Positions 44,957-57,480 of a stretch of 64,000 bases of DNA are shown here, one piece after another. The notes beneath the pieces were generated by a model, which made no database searches, was not told the origin of the DNA, and saw nothing but the letters and a program-made list of their open reading frames with translations. The stretch lies in the NCBI GenBank assembly GCA_030533445.1, contig CM060072.1, forward strand, positions 21,393,767 to 21,457,766, given 5' to 3'. A program made the translations under genes and the position numbers. Position 1 is the stretch's first letter; every line of letters starts with the position of its first letter. The stretch is from Cyprinodon diabolis (lineage: Eukaryota > Chordata > Actinopteri > Cyprinodontiformes > Cyprinodontidae).

Positions 44957-47900
44957 TATGGAATAAATTCACCACAACTTCCATTAATAAGATAAGAGTT
45001 TATTAACAAGAATCATTCCTCTGAGTAAAACATATTTCAGTGAAAAACTCTTCACTAACCTAAGCTACTATTTACACAAAGGGGAAGAAAATCTAGTGTT
45101 TGAAAACCATAATGAACAAATTGATTCAATGATATCGTAGCTTGGCATGGATTTTATGTTTGAGAACCTATGTTTATCTAGAAGAATTTAGAATGTAGTC
45201 AAATTAGCTGACATTTAATATATAAGTGAATTTACCTTTCAATGTATATTCTTTTTGCTCCACAAATAACATTGTACTTGGAAAAAGTCTCTAAAGAAAA
45301 CTGAAACTATTGAGTTTCAAGATTAAATTTCTAGATTAGAAATTGATTGGTGATACTGGTATTTCATTCCTAAATCTAACATTTTTTCTATGAATACCAG
45401 TTAGTCTTATATACTATTCAGTTTGAAAGTATCGTGTGTGTTGAGCTTTAACATTCTCATATCCAAAACTAGATATTTTCTGTTTAGAACTCATGAATTC
45501 ATCAAAAAGGCATCTTAGCAATTAAATCTCTATTCTGGACACCCATCTTCATGAAAGATAAGGCTTTGTTGCCAAACAAGCTTTTGATGTTTTAGTCAGC
45601 TGGTCTCACATGTAAACAGCTTTCATGTTGCTTTGATTACAGATCCTTACAGATGTTAAATAGTGGCAGACAAACTAGATATATTTGTGAAGTGTGAAGA
45701 ATCCAAACAAGTACTGACTGGAGCTGTCACAGACTGCTACTGATGTGGTGGCATTCTGGACAGACAAAATCTTAAATCATTGGGACAATGCTTACAAGGT
45801 CTGGACATCATATAATCTAGCATTTGCAAAAAAAACCAAAAAAAAAAACTGTTTTACAGATAAAGACAAATGCACTGACTATTCCATGAACCACAGTGGT
45901 TTTAATATTTTGTGACAAAGACTCAACAAGAGATCAAACTGCCTGTTCTCAGAAGATCTATATGAAATCTTTGTGACACAATATTCCCATCTGAGAATTT
46001 ACATTTGGCGAGCTGATTATGGGGCAGTTAAGGGAAGAGTCCTTTAAGTCCTCTCTAAGTCTGAATAAGTATGAGTCTCTAGTGAGACCGAACGGTGTGA
46101 AGGTTAGAGCTGTGAGTGCAGCTGTCCTGACTCCCTAACTGTCTGGCTGTTTTCTTCAACTGCGTTGGTGTTTGTCTATCTTTTCCCAAATGCTGGGGCT
46201 CAAAGTCCCAGTTTAATATCGGTGAGCTGAGGGTGTGAGTGAGTGAGTCCTTTCGGTTGCTCCCACGGCCCTTATTCAGGGGTCAACACAGGAAGTCAAG
46301 ACATTGCACACAGACTTTGCTCAGTTTTTTATGCTAGATTTCCTTAAAGTAACTCAGATTCAAACCTGGTCCCCCCCATCATTAATTTACACTTACCCTG
46401 CTATACCACAGATGGACAACAAATTAAATGTAAACTGACTAGAAAAGGTGGCAACAATGTGTTGGGGATCTACAGACAAACCTGCACACATGAGTTAGTG
46501 CTATTAATTTTCCTTTATTCTATGTCGTTTTTACTTGCAGCTAACATGTCCAACAGATCTTTAAAATATTAAAAAATATATATATCCAATTGTAAATCCT
46601 GATATTTCTATCACTCCTTAAAGAACTTTTAGCCTACAGTGAAACGTAACAAACAAAAAGAGAAAATTTAACAACTAATAAGTTTTAATCTTTAAAAGCT
46701 TAAAAATATCAAGATCAACATGAACCTAAACTATATATTTAATTCACTTGTTTTCTATAACAGTGGGGACAGATAGATATGTTGCTATACATATTGAGAG
46801 GCCATTTTTTAATCCCAAGCCCTTAAATCATTTTTATGTTATCATGTGAGAGGGCCTGCAATAAGGTTAAAATGTCTAATATCTTTGAACTGAAGACAAT
46901 ATCTTTAAAAACACATTTGTAGTACATTTTACATGTCTTTGGTTTGGGCTCAACATGTTGAATTTGATTGATTGCAGAATTGACTTGTGGTCACCTTAAG
47001 TACTGAAATTACACTAGATGGCTGACTTCAGCTTGCTCAGCCCAGAATTTATGGTATCAACAGTCATGGCCGAAAAAAACCTACTGACTCAGCCTGGACA
47101 GCCATTAGCCTTTCATCAGTCTGTCCCTGGTGTAGCTGGCCATAGTGAGATTAGAGTTTGAAAATATTTTGTTGAACAGCTAAAAGTGCCTCGAATGTCT
47201 GCGAAGCACATCCATTTACACAAACACATCACATCATGTAACATTCTGGTCTTAGTTGTTTGGATAAAAAGTACTGTCATGCCACTTAATGTTAATGTTA
47301 AGGTATTGAAATTGATTACCTTTGATCTGTTAATTCTTTAGCAAACATCCATAGTTTTTATTTTTTTGTTTTGTTTTTGTAGAAATTAAAACAAAAAGTC
47401 AAAAAATATAATTGCCAAGATGCTGACAAACAGGCTGTAATTATACAGGATTATGTCATGGATACAGTTAATTATACAATTAAATGCCTGTAAAAGTCAT
47501 GTATTATTACAGTCTGCAACTGCATCAGTATTTAACGGTTTTTGCTCCTAAACATCCACAGATGAAAGGTTTGTTTCTAAATGATTGCAATGGCAAAAAG
47601 AACATCTGCCATTCACAGCTTGTACAAAAGTAGTTTTATTTCGGAAACATTACTGGATCTCCAAAATCGAACCTCTTCCCTTGAATTAAAAATGATTCAT
47701 AAATAAAGTTTTAAAAATTGTAGGCCATCAATTGCAGTGTTTTTGCCTTTAATGGGTTGGCAACACACACACAGAAAACACTAAGGTATTCAAATAGCAG
47801 ATCATGCTGCCAATTGCAGCAAATTGCTGTTTATAGAGGAAAAGATGTCTGTCAAAGTTGAAGATATAGTATTATTCTTTGCAATGCATTCCTATACCCA

Positions 47901-48380
47901 AAATGTTTAGGCGAAGTTATTTTGGAATCTAATTACAAGTTTATCTTAAATAATCAGATATTTTGTCCTGTACAGTGGAGTAAGATTAATTTTTTCACAA
48001 AAGATAAGGGATTAAATTAGATTGAACTGATATGTTTGCATATGTTGAGATTTAAGTACATTTTCAGAGTGCCAAGATTGCATACTGTATACTCCGGTAC
48101 ATTTATCGAAGAGGTTAAGGCATTGTGATTATGGTGTCATACACACTTCAGTTTGTTTTTAGGAAATATAAATATAAAAAATATAACCGCGGATGTCTGG
48201 GGGACACTGATTCACCTACATGTTATGAATGCTGGCGTACCATAAATGATAAATTGTGAACCTTCAACTCGTTGCCCATAGGAAGACGTTACTTGTATTA
48301 CAAAACCGAATATCTACAGAACAGCTCCAAATGACACAAAACTAATATAGTTAAGTAGAACATGATGTAATAATGTAAAA
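44957..48380. other. Long spacer without recognised feature
   Basis: AT-rich DNA without supported frames. The interval 46010-46320 is slightly GC-richer and ends with TTATTCAGGGGTCAACACAG, but no exon or element could be assigned. Poly-A tracts lie near 45826-45848. Confidence 0.5.
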
Positions 48381-49311
48381 TCAAGGGGCCAATGTAAAAA
48401 AAAAAAAAAAACGGTGTTCCCCTTCAAAACCATCCAAATGAAGTGACTGACTAATCAGCTTCTTTTTCACAGACTCTGGTCGAAAGACTATAACCTCTGT
48501 TTTGTCTGCATTGAGGAGCGGAAAGTTAAGAGTCAACCAGGTTTCTATGTCTTCAAGATATGCCTGTGATCTATGTAATGCGTTAGCTTCATCTGCATTT
48601 ATAGAGCGAGTGTATAGCCGAGTTTCATCAGAATAACAGTGGAAATTAATCCAATGCTGTCTAATAATTCTACCATTTTGGGAGCATATACTGTATATAG
48701 TAAAGATAATTGGTCCTGGCACCAATCCCTGTGGTACTCCTTGAGCATGAGGAAGATTTATTATTAATGTAAACAAAATGAATTTGGTCAGATAAATACG
48801 ATTTAAACCAATCTAGTGCTGTTCCTTTAATTTCTACAAAATATTGAAGTCTTTCTAAAAGAATATTATGATCAACTGTGTCAAATGCAGCACCGAGATC
48901 AAACAGGAGAAATCTATTATCTGAGGCCATGAGAATATCATAAGTGACTTTCACCAGTTCTGTTTCAGTTTGATCATGAGCTCTAAAGCTAAACTGAAAC
49001 TCATCAAAAAGTTCGTTATGGTGTAAGTGGTCACACACTTGTTTGGCAACTACTCTCTCAAGAATTTTAGATAAGAAAGGAAGATTGGATATAGGTCTAT
49101 AATTGACAAAGCTATCTGGGTAAAGAAATGTTTTTTTAAGCAAAGGTTTAATTACAGCAAACTTAAAAGCCTTTGGTACATATACCTGTACGAGGGAGAA
49201 ATTAATCACATTTAAAAAGGAGGAGGAGATTAAAGGAGATACCTCCTTAAATAACAAAATAGATAGCATATAGGGTAATTTATTCTTACTGCCTGAAAAT
49301 AAATGACACAT
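48381..49311 (-). pseudogene. Non-LTR retrotransposon (L2/jockey-like) reverse transcriptase remnant
   Basis: The first minus frame (48670-49311) reads VNYRPISNLPFLSKILERVV, then LFDLGAAFDTVDHNILLERL (motif A), GTALDWFKSYLSD and SRSTTGIGART. The second frame (48381-48776), overlapping it, resumes AQGVPQGLVPGPIIFTIY (motif B), FHCYSDETRLYT (motif C; YSDE instead of the usual YADD) and LNADKTEVIVFRPES. The frame change between the two and the altered catalytic box show it is dead. Endonuclease and 3' end are absent. A poly-A-like run at 48397-48412 is within the fragment and may be incidental. Confidence 0.85.
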
Positions 49312-49549
49312 AATGCAGATGATTTTTAATCAGATTATTAATACATAAATATTAACAATGAAGAATATTTTAATCATTTTTATGTCATTATATACTTAAT
49401 GGGTCTATCCCTCTATCTTATTGTCATGATCTATTTAGTTGTTTAGAGGACCCAAATCAATGACAGGCAGGGAACAAAGAAGCCAAAACAGGTAGAGACT
49501 TACAGTAGGAGAAGCATACAGGAAGAAAGAAGAGAATCCATCAGAGTAA

Positions 49550-50655
49550 GGCCGGACGTACACTGTTCGAGTTTTTGCCCATTTCAGGCCGATTCTCCAG
49601 TTGTGCGAAATTCCAAAAAACTTAAAAAACAATCCACCAGACTTTGTTTCCAAGATGTTTCGGTTCCCATCCAGGAAGCTTTTTCAATTAAAAATATAAC
49701 GCATACCTGTCTGTGTCTTTGAAAGGGGTGTCGTCCCCTTTCAGAGACATAGACAGGTATGGGGCAACGCATGCCAACAAAAAAAGCCAAACAAACCCCA
49801 TTCCAAAGGGTTGGACTCGTTAGTCCATTTCAATTTGCTTGTTTTCTAAACAAAAACATGGCTTTGTTGGGCTACTGTATAAAGCCTAATACTCACTATT
49901 TCTGACACTCTGAATTGAAAAAGCTTCCTTGATGGTAAGCAAAATATTTTCAATCTTGGAAACAAAGTCCAATGAATTATTTATTTATTTACTTTTTTGG
50001 AATGACTATGACCTGGATGACTGAGCATGTTCCCCAGCAGTTGAGCGAATATTTTTGGAATCTGGCCCAGAGTGGCCTCATTGTACGTTCTTCGTTGGGT
50101 AGTGTACAGGAGGTAACGAAGGGCAATTAGCCACTCACAACGAGCTCCCGATCAGGATCAGCTACAGCTCAAAGTGTACAATGAAATCGTAGGGTTTAAA
50201 AGTTCACAGCTCATGATGCATGTCCTTTCTACACCCTGATGCGATCTAACTGCTCACACGTTATGTCCTAAAACCACGTTTCGATTCCTGATCAGGACAT
50301 GCTCATGACTAATCTCCCCTCATTACCCCCTGTATACTACACAACGCACAATGAGGCTGAAACTTGGCGAAATCCAAAAAATCCAGAGATCTGCCTGAAA
50401 AGGGCAAGAACCCGTACAGTGTATGCCTGGCTTAAGTTTGGGAGAAAATCAAACATGTTTCAGTCAGCCCTTGTAAGGTGTTTGTGAGCAAATCCTGATT
50501 TTGAAGCAGAGGTACGGGTCTACGAGCCGATTTACCAGAACCTCATGCACTGCACATGTGCAAACTCTTCTTCTTCTTCTTCTTCCAGAATGACGAGTCT
50601 GACCAGTGCCATCTCTCGGTGCGGAGTATGATGTGTGGTTTCTGTATGCCTGGCC
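49550..50655. mobile_element. PIF/Harbinger-like MITE with TAA target and an extra internal end
   Basis: The left end is GGCCGGACGTACACTGTTCG and the right end reversed is GGCCAGGCATACAGAAA. TAA lies at 49547-49549 and 50656-50658, matching the three-base TWA target of PIF/Harbinger elements. A third, better match to the left end (reversed AGCCAGGCATACACTGTACG, continuing for about 40 bp) ends at 50432 and is also followed by TAA. So two right ends exist, which suggests nested or composite copies. No transposase is recognised. A CTT microsatellite lies at about 50567-50586. Confidence 0.55.
49702..49761. repeat. 27-bp inverted repeat with 6-nt loop in the MITE
   Basis: Arm 49702-49728 (CATACCTGTCTGTGTCTTTG then AAAGGGG) pairs with 49735-49761 apart from two positions, around the loop TGTCGT. 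Confidence 0.85.
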
Positions 50656-51064
50656 TAATACAACTGGAGTAACTGCAGAGGAGGAATATATATTGGAGAG
50701 AGAACAATGAATGGAGTAATTAGCTAATTGGGAGCAAGTTTGGACAGAAGAGGCTAGAAGTGTCCTAAGGAGAAAGGAGAGGAGCACAAAGGGGCAACAA
50801 AGAGAAACCAGGGAATATAAAATAACTTAGAAAATAACCTAAATGAAGTTAGAGGGGAATAAAACTAAATAATGACCAAGGGAAAAACTAGAGGATAGGG
50901 GAAGGGACTGGAGATAACTTAAGTAGAATGCCATGGGAAACACCTAAAGATGACTGAAAACCATAAATATAAAAAATAAACTACCAAATTAACATTTAAT
51001 AAATAGGTAATTGAAATTAAATCAAAACATGAAAGGTTTAATTTGATTTTAATGTTGACTATGA

Positions 51065-51195
51065 GTCCCTGCGATGGGCTGGCGACCTGTCCAGGGTGTA
51101 CCCCGCCTCTCGCCCATTGACTGCTGGAGATAGGCACCAGCACATCCTCGCGACCCCACTCGGGATAAGCGTGCTAGAAAATGGATGGATGCATG
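51065..51195 (+). mobile_element. Conserved 3' tail of a fish retroposon
   Basis: The sequence TCCCTGCGATGGGCTGGCGA then CCTGTCCAGGGTGTACCCCG and CCTCTCGCCCATTGACTGCT ends with GGATAAGCG...AAAATGGATGGATG. I recognise this as a retroposon 3' end widespread in teleosts, with a short ATGG repeat tail. Only the tail is present. The 5' border lies within AT-rich DNA. Confidence 0.65.
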
Positions 51196-53847
51196 GGTTG
51201 ACTATGAGAAAAAAAAAGTTAGTGAGCTTTTTTACACAATGTATGTTCATATTTGATGTACACTGTACAGCTCTTGTATTCATCAAGCGTAGTCTATACA
51301 CAGGGGAAAATACTTTATTTGTTTCTAATGAACTGAGTTTCTTTGTTTTCTCACAGTCTTTATGCTGTAAATAATGATGCAGGTTTCACTTGCACTCAAG
51401 GTGGGGCTTTGTGATTCTACTACACTTATTGTAGGTGTGTTTGTTTAGTTAGAAGCAGTTGAGTCAGTTCTACAGGTCATTGCAGGATGTGTAGCTGGTA
51501 TTTGAAATTAAGATTCTGTGAGATGTAGTGATGTACTATTGGAATTTTGTTACCTAATTATCCAGAAATGCCTCCAGTGTTCCCAGTGGTAGTATTAAAT
51601 AATAAAATATTACCGTAGTGATAAATAAAAAAAATAGGTGAACAAGCATGGTGGAGCTCCTGAAATATTGTTGAGCACCACTTTGAGGCAATCACTGAAC
51701 TCAGGAGTTTTCTGTAATGTTCAGGAAATGTTCATTAAGATTTCTGCACCAATTGCAACAATTTTTTAAAGTTATATGAAGAAAAGACTATAAAAATTAA
51801 ATAAATTGAAAAGTATAATGATCCACTCTGAAATGTCTAATTTATAATATAATTCAATACAAAAAAGATGGTGAGTTTTCAAAGTATTGGCCTAGCTGTT
51901 GAGATTTTTATCTTACCATAAATACAGACATCTTTTTTAAGGCATCTGAGATTTTTTTCAAAAAATATTTTTGAATAAACAACAATAAGAAAAACAAGGA
52001 ACACGTTAGACATAAAACAAAGTTGACATGTGACTATAAAGTTGAAGAAAGTGATATTATTGGTTTGATTATAAAACATTACCAAAGCTTTAAACATCTC
52101 ACAGACTGTTGTAAATTCATCTACAGATGTACAATACACGGCTTAAACAGTCCGAGAGATAGACCATTTAAGAAAGGCATTGCTCAGAGATGGAGTCAAA
52201 GGAACTGGTAAGTCTGTAAGAGTTGTGGAGATCCACAGCTCAGGTGGGAGAATCGATATTCCAGAAAGCTATTACATACAAACCTACACAAGAAGCAAGC
52301 CAACTGTTGGGGGGAAAAAAATAAACTAAGGTTGTTACAAGCTGTGCACAAGGCACAGCAAACACAGAAACATAACCTGTTTATAAATGTCCATTTTCTA
52401 AGGTACCTGCAGACTCACTTCTAAATAAGATTAAATAGCTATAAAAATGATCAATTCCTGTGATAAGCCCATTAAAAGGGAAAGATCCACAACAGAGCAG
52501 ACTCTCTTCAAATAGACTTAAATTCCATCTCTGTGGGGATCCTCTGATGGATTTGCCCTAACTGGACGCTGTGTCAATGAAATCCCCCCTATACCCCCTG
52601 TACCTCTAGGGGTTATAGAGTACAGTAGTACATCTAAAACATTAGTATTTTCTTCACATTGTGTTTTAATAATACCGAGATACATTAGTCTATAAGCTAC
52701 AAAATTTCTATTTTCAAAGAACTGCCTCTTAGCAGAGTACATGAAGGTAATAACCTTAAGGGGAAATCTGTTTAGATGAGATAGTTTTATGCACAGCTCT
52801 TCCCCATTGCCTGAAAAATAAATCTGTTATTTTTTCCAAAGGAAGGAGGAATAGATAGATTGCCAAACTGCCCATTTAGTTACTGTTGTTGCTGCAAGAT
52901 GAAATGACTGAAAATAAGTAAAAGTGCTGAGAGATGAATTTTGTAAATGATGTTAGTTAATTAGACATTTATGTGCTTGGGATTTTTAAGTGTACCATTT
53001 GTATGCGGATGTGGTTTCACACATCTTCAACGATGAGTTTGTATACCTTTAGAAACATTGTGAAGAACTGTTCTGCATATAAGCTGTTTTTCAGATGTTT
53101 CCCTTAAAGTTCCTGTCATATCAAATCTAACTGATTTCTCATTAATCACTTACAAGAACATTGTTTTATATTAGATTGCCACAGAGTTTTAAGATACTCC
53201 TATCAGTCAACATTTGAATAAAGATTATATCAGATTACATTCATTCATTAGATGAGAAATCAACAAATTGGTTTATAGAGAAATATTTCCAGTTTATATA
53301 GCAACTAACAAAGGTTTCTCTATAAACCTTTCAATCTGTTTCCTGTGCTTTTGTGCTGACATCTGCACGTGACCTGCACCCTTCAGAGTATTGTATCATA
53401 TCATCACAGAGACCCGAAACACATACTTTAGCTAGTTGTCAGCTTGTCACTCTTCTTACCCTGACTACAATGAGTAGGTGACTGTCTACACAGTTTGACA
53501 CTAGCTCTGCACAAGATTACAGGATGAAGAGGTCACTGAAGTTAAAGCAGAAATATAGGAGGATGTCTGAAGTGGAAGGCAACATAAACCTTCTTCCAGA
53601 TTTTGAAGAGACCAATCAACAGATGGGAGGGAGGAAACCCTGAAGAAGACACACCTTAAAGGGGAATTTTAGCGCAATAGAAGTCCGGTCTTTGTCCTCC
53701 AAGGACAGAGGAAGTAGATCAATAGTGGAAAATAAAAAGACGCCAGAATTATGCTCTGAAACATCTCAGGTGAATGACTTGGAGTCATTAAAGGAATTAT
53801 ACTGGAGATCACAAATAAAGGGAGGAGCATTTTTTGGGGGACACCTG
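51196..53847. other. Spacer without recognised feature
   Basis: AT-rich DNA. The interval 52020-52215 carries a plus-strand frame with no recognised domain. 53500-53840 may be the decayed 5' part of the piggyBac pseudogene; EGNINLLPDFEETNQQM is an acidic stretch, but similarity is not clear. Confidence 0.45.
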
Positions 53848-54440
53848 GAGAGAATTGGATCTGGTTGACTTTCAAGCTTACATGGGTCTGTTGATTCTTG
53901 CAGTGCTTTTCAGTCACTCAGCAAAGCAAAAAAAAGCTCTGCAGGTTGCAGTCTCTGGCAGGCCAATGAGGTTCATGCTGTTTCTATAATAATTTGATTT
54001 GATAACAGTGAAACATGACACATCTGCTGCAGGGAGGACAAATGAACCACTATTGGCAATGTTTGGGATGGAGCGCCTTCCACTGATGTAGAATCCAGGC
54101 TCTGACGTGACAGCATAGGAACACCTGGTTCTTTTCAGAGGGTGCTTGGTATTATTCAAAGCACTTCCAAGCAAATCAGGGAAGTATAGAACAATAATTA
54201 GAGGGTCACGAGATGCCAGGATCAGCTATGCCTGCAGTTATGCATGCTTACACAGTACCGGAAAAGCTGACAATGCATTTGGGAATACACTTTCAGTGCC
54301 TACTTGTATTTTTAAAGCAGCTATTACTTCTGAAACATTGTTCACAGCTAAAAAGTGTAAAATAGAAACAACTATGACATTTAGAGGTTTTTTTGCCTTT
54401 ATTAGAGAGCAGTTAAAGCAGACCGATGAAATCTTACCAG
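53848..54440 (+). pseudogene. piggyBac-like transposase fragment
   Basis: The plus strand reads DLVDFQAYMGLLILA, then in another frame FDNSET, and then MERLPLM, a stop, NPGSDVTA, a stop, EHLVLFRG. It continues FKALPSKSGKYRTII and RDARISYACSYACLHSTGKA D. This matches the piggyBac (PGBD4-like) order: FQAYxGLLxLAG, RFD, ERLPLLYNPGxDVTVDEQLxxFRG, PSKPxKYGIK and CDAxSSYA. Where the first catalytic aspartate is expected (VTVDE) the sequence reads VTA followed by a stop. The second aspartate is present in RDARISY. Frame changes and stops make it dead. Termini and the TTAA target were not located. Confidence 0.7.
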
Positions 54441-56999
54441 GAACACTGAATTCTTAGAATTAGAATTAATTAGACATAGGGCGCAGTGGATATGACAAAA
54501 AAGTTAAAAAAAAAAAATATATATATATATTAATCCAAGCAATTAAATAGAAAATACAATATATTTAAAGCTCCCCATATTTCTAAATACATTTATTTAT
54601 GAGATTCAAAAAACATCTATCTTTCCGTCTTTTTTCTCCTTCCTATTTTCTACATCTCAGAGCCGCCAGATTACCTTGCTGTTCTTTCAGCCTCCAAAAC
54701 CCAAACGGAATTGAGGGGGAGCCAAGAGGAACCAGAACAATTTGGCTTGATAGCACACCCATTGCTCAACATTGCAAAGCGACCACTGTGAACTTAGTTT
54801 CTTGAGCCTTCCCTTACCTAGAGGGTACAGCAACTGCATGAGAGAATGTGTATGCTTTGAACCTTTGTGTGAGTGAAGGCTATATTTCTGATAAATCATT
54901 CAAAAATTTGGTTCTGCTCTGTTAGGATTTGGTCCAGAGTTTTGCTCAGTGTGTGTGCACATTTGTGTTGTAGAGGCAGAATGAGAGGTCTCTGGCCCAG
55001 GCGGAAGCCTCAGCTGTGGACAGTCACACTCACATTACCGATAAATGACATATGATGGAGAATTTCACCATGATAGCTTATGTGTGAATACCCACACATT
55101 TTTCAAGTAAAAGAATTATAATGAAACTTTTTTTAGCAGTTGATCTTTGCTTTCCTCCCACTGAGTCATCTTTACTGGCACTGTGTAGCTGAATATGGCA
55201 ATCAAACACGGAAATGTAACTTTATTGGACTGGCTAATAATTTGTTCCTGACTGCCAGGAAACAGTTGGTTTATTCAGCTCTGGCTACCTCCTGCTCAAA
55301 TTGTGCTAGATCTGACTGAATCTGATTATATACTGCGCACAAGTACATAGACATACATACACACAGATGGGAAAGAGGGGGGAAAAGAACTACAGAAAAA
55401 GACCCAGAAAAGGAGAGGAAACTATTTTCTACTCCTGCCTTTGAAATGTAGCATTAATTCTAGTAGCAAGATGAAGGTCACTCTTATGTTGATTCTAATT
55501 CTCAATTAGATTTGGGTCGTTCTATGAATCTACTTTGACCAAAACCATTTATTGTCGCTATTAATTTTTAGGGCCATTCACCTCCTGGGTGATTAGCCTC
55601 TATCTTTGCCTTAGGTTGCCTTTTGCATCCTCCTATGCTTTTTTTTTTTTTTAATCATTGTTTAGTCTCCTGTTCTATTGTGATCAAATAATAAAATGGT
55701 TAATTTTATACTTCTACAAAGCCCAGTGACAGATTAAAAACAATCCCATCTATAAAGGAAAATTTGGATTAACTCTTTGTTATCACGTTTGCTTATGCAA
55801 AAAGGCACTAGTAATGAATAAAAAAAACTGCTCAGAACTACCAGGGAGACATGATGTGACATTTCATGCTCAACAAAACATACTGTACAGGAATAGGCTT
55901 CTGACCTTTTTAAGTTTGAATTTATGAATCAAAGAGTTACGTGCTAGGACAAACAAACACAGTCTCTCCATCTCTCTTCTTTTGCTTAGAAATTCAGCAT
56001 GCTCTTCGAGCTGGATAGTTATTATTCTGATCTCACAGGCCGTGCAGAACAGCACTTGGAAAATTCAAATGTCACATTTTTCATTTATTGTTTACTTCAT
56101 CTATTGTTAAATATACAAATCATCAAAACTACCTTACATGTAACACAAAGAAAATCACAACACAGCATAATAATTATTTTCTAGTATTAATAAATAATGG
56201 GTCATATTAAAATAAATTATTGCTGTCAAGAAAATATAGCAATTTGTAGGCGGTAGATAATGATTTTGAATTTGTTTATGTCTTTCAGATTCTTCCTTAG
56301 TGTGCATCATGTTTAATATCTTGCATATCTTTTTCTCTTTTTTGTCCATTTTCTTGTGCATTTTGTAGTGTTGTTAGTCATGCCATTGCTTTTTCAGTTA
56401 TTCTTTCTCTATTATTGGATAGGCTCTGTTAGTTTCCTTCTTGTGTTTCTCAGTTTTCCCCTGTTTCATCATTTCTCCCTCATCCTGAGCCATTAGATAA
56501 TTAGTATATTTCATTCACCTTTGTCTGATCATGTTGTCTATGGTATGCACCTGTGCCATGCTCAATTAAAGTTGTCAACCTGTACCAAGGCCAGCTTCAC
56601 ACATATTACATTCCATGTTTGCTACATCATTCCTCTTAAAATGTGCAGCAGTCCATGCTTGTAATGTGTAGAATTTATGTGCACTCTTTTATTTCCAAGT
56701 ATACTTTGGCTGGATTCTTATCTGTGTCATCTGTTTTTTAGAAAGAGATCAACTGTCACAGATAGACCCAAACGGTACATCCAGTGGAAGACAGAGTTGG
56801 ACTGTCTGTCATGCAGCAGAGGAGGAGAGCTGGTACGTATTTACCACACTGACAAAAAAAGGGCTCTATTGGTGACAATTTCAATAATGAAAACAGTGAC
56901 ATTTAAAAATAATTTGTCTTTGGTCTTGGGCTTATTATCTTAAAAAAATGAGTTCCACTTTATGAACCAGGTTTGACAACTTTAAATTTTGTTTTTCAT
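54441..56999. other. Spacer; possible decayed LTR near 56340-56610
   Basis: Mostly AT-rich with no supported gene. At 56440-56580 the sequence TTCACCTTTGTCTGATCATG TTGTC and AATTAAAG resembles the body of fish gypsy LTRs, but neither border is clear. A small (AT)n is near 54518-54531. Confidence 0.35.
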
Positions 57000-57480
57000 T
57001 AGAATAGAATAGAATTCAACTTTATTGTCATTACACTGTCATTAGTACAGAGCAGCGAAATTCGGTTAACCATGGTGAACCCTGTTAACCATGAAATCAG
57101 AGACTCTGCAGCCAGTACGGTGGATTCACATAGAATTCCTATCTAAACCCTGTGGGGAAGTGGGGAAGCAGCCAGCGGTGAATCCTACGCCGTGAGAGCG
57201 TTCACTGCTCCGTTCACCTCATACTACTAGATAGAGCCAAAGTGTTGTCAAACAGCAGCACCACATGGAGAGAGGGATCGCTAAAGAGAGAGAGAGGGTG
57301 ATCACTGAAGTTGAAATGAATACAGAGAGAACTGTAAACAAGGTAGAAATAAGGACTGCTCCCAAAAGCTCTTAAAAAAGCCATTTTAGTTTAGTCCTAG
57401 GTGGACTGTTCATCATCCTCTGTTACATCCATTACAGACCCCGGTCTGTCACTGCCCAGCATCTATGCTTTCAGGGGGGT
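57000..57480 (+). repeat. Dispersed teleost repeat
   Basis: It begins TAGAATAGAATTCAACTTTA TTGTCATTACAC and continues GTACAGAGCAGCGAAATTCG. I recognise this opening as a common fish repeat. Further extent, to about 57480, is uncertain. It is noncoding. Confidence 0.5.

Larger units (their letters stand above)
49422..50890 (-). mobile_element. LTR, reverse orientation, split by a PIF/Harbinger-like element
   Basis: The left edge TGTCATGATCTATTT leads into GAGGACCCAAATCAATGAC, the reverse of the GGGTCCTC LTR signature. The sequence up to ...CATCAGAG and from TACAACTGGAG onward reads as one interrupted unit. The right border was not found and is approximate. Confidence 0.45.

Noticed and set aside
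45000..48380. Search for host exons in the longest element-poor stretch
   Set aside because: No frame over about 60 codons and no convincing exon with both splice signals and protein similarity.
51096..51374. 92-codon frame starting in the retroposon tail
   Set aside because: The first third is the conserved noncoding 3' tail and the rest is AT-rich spacer.
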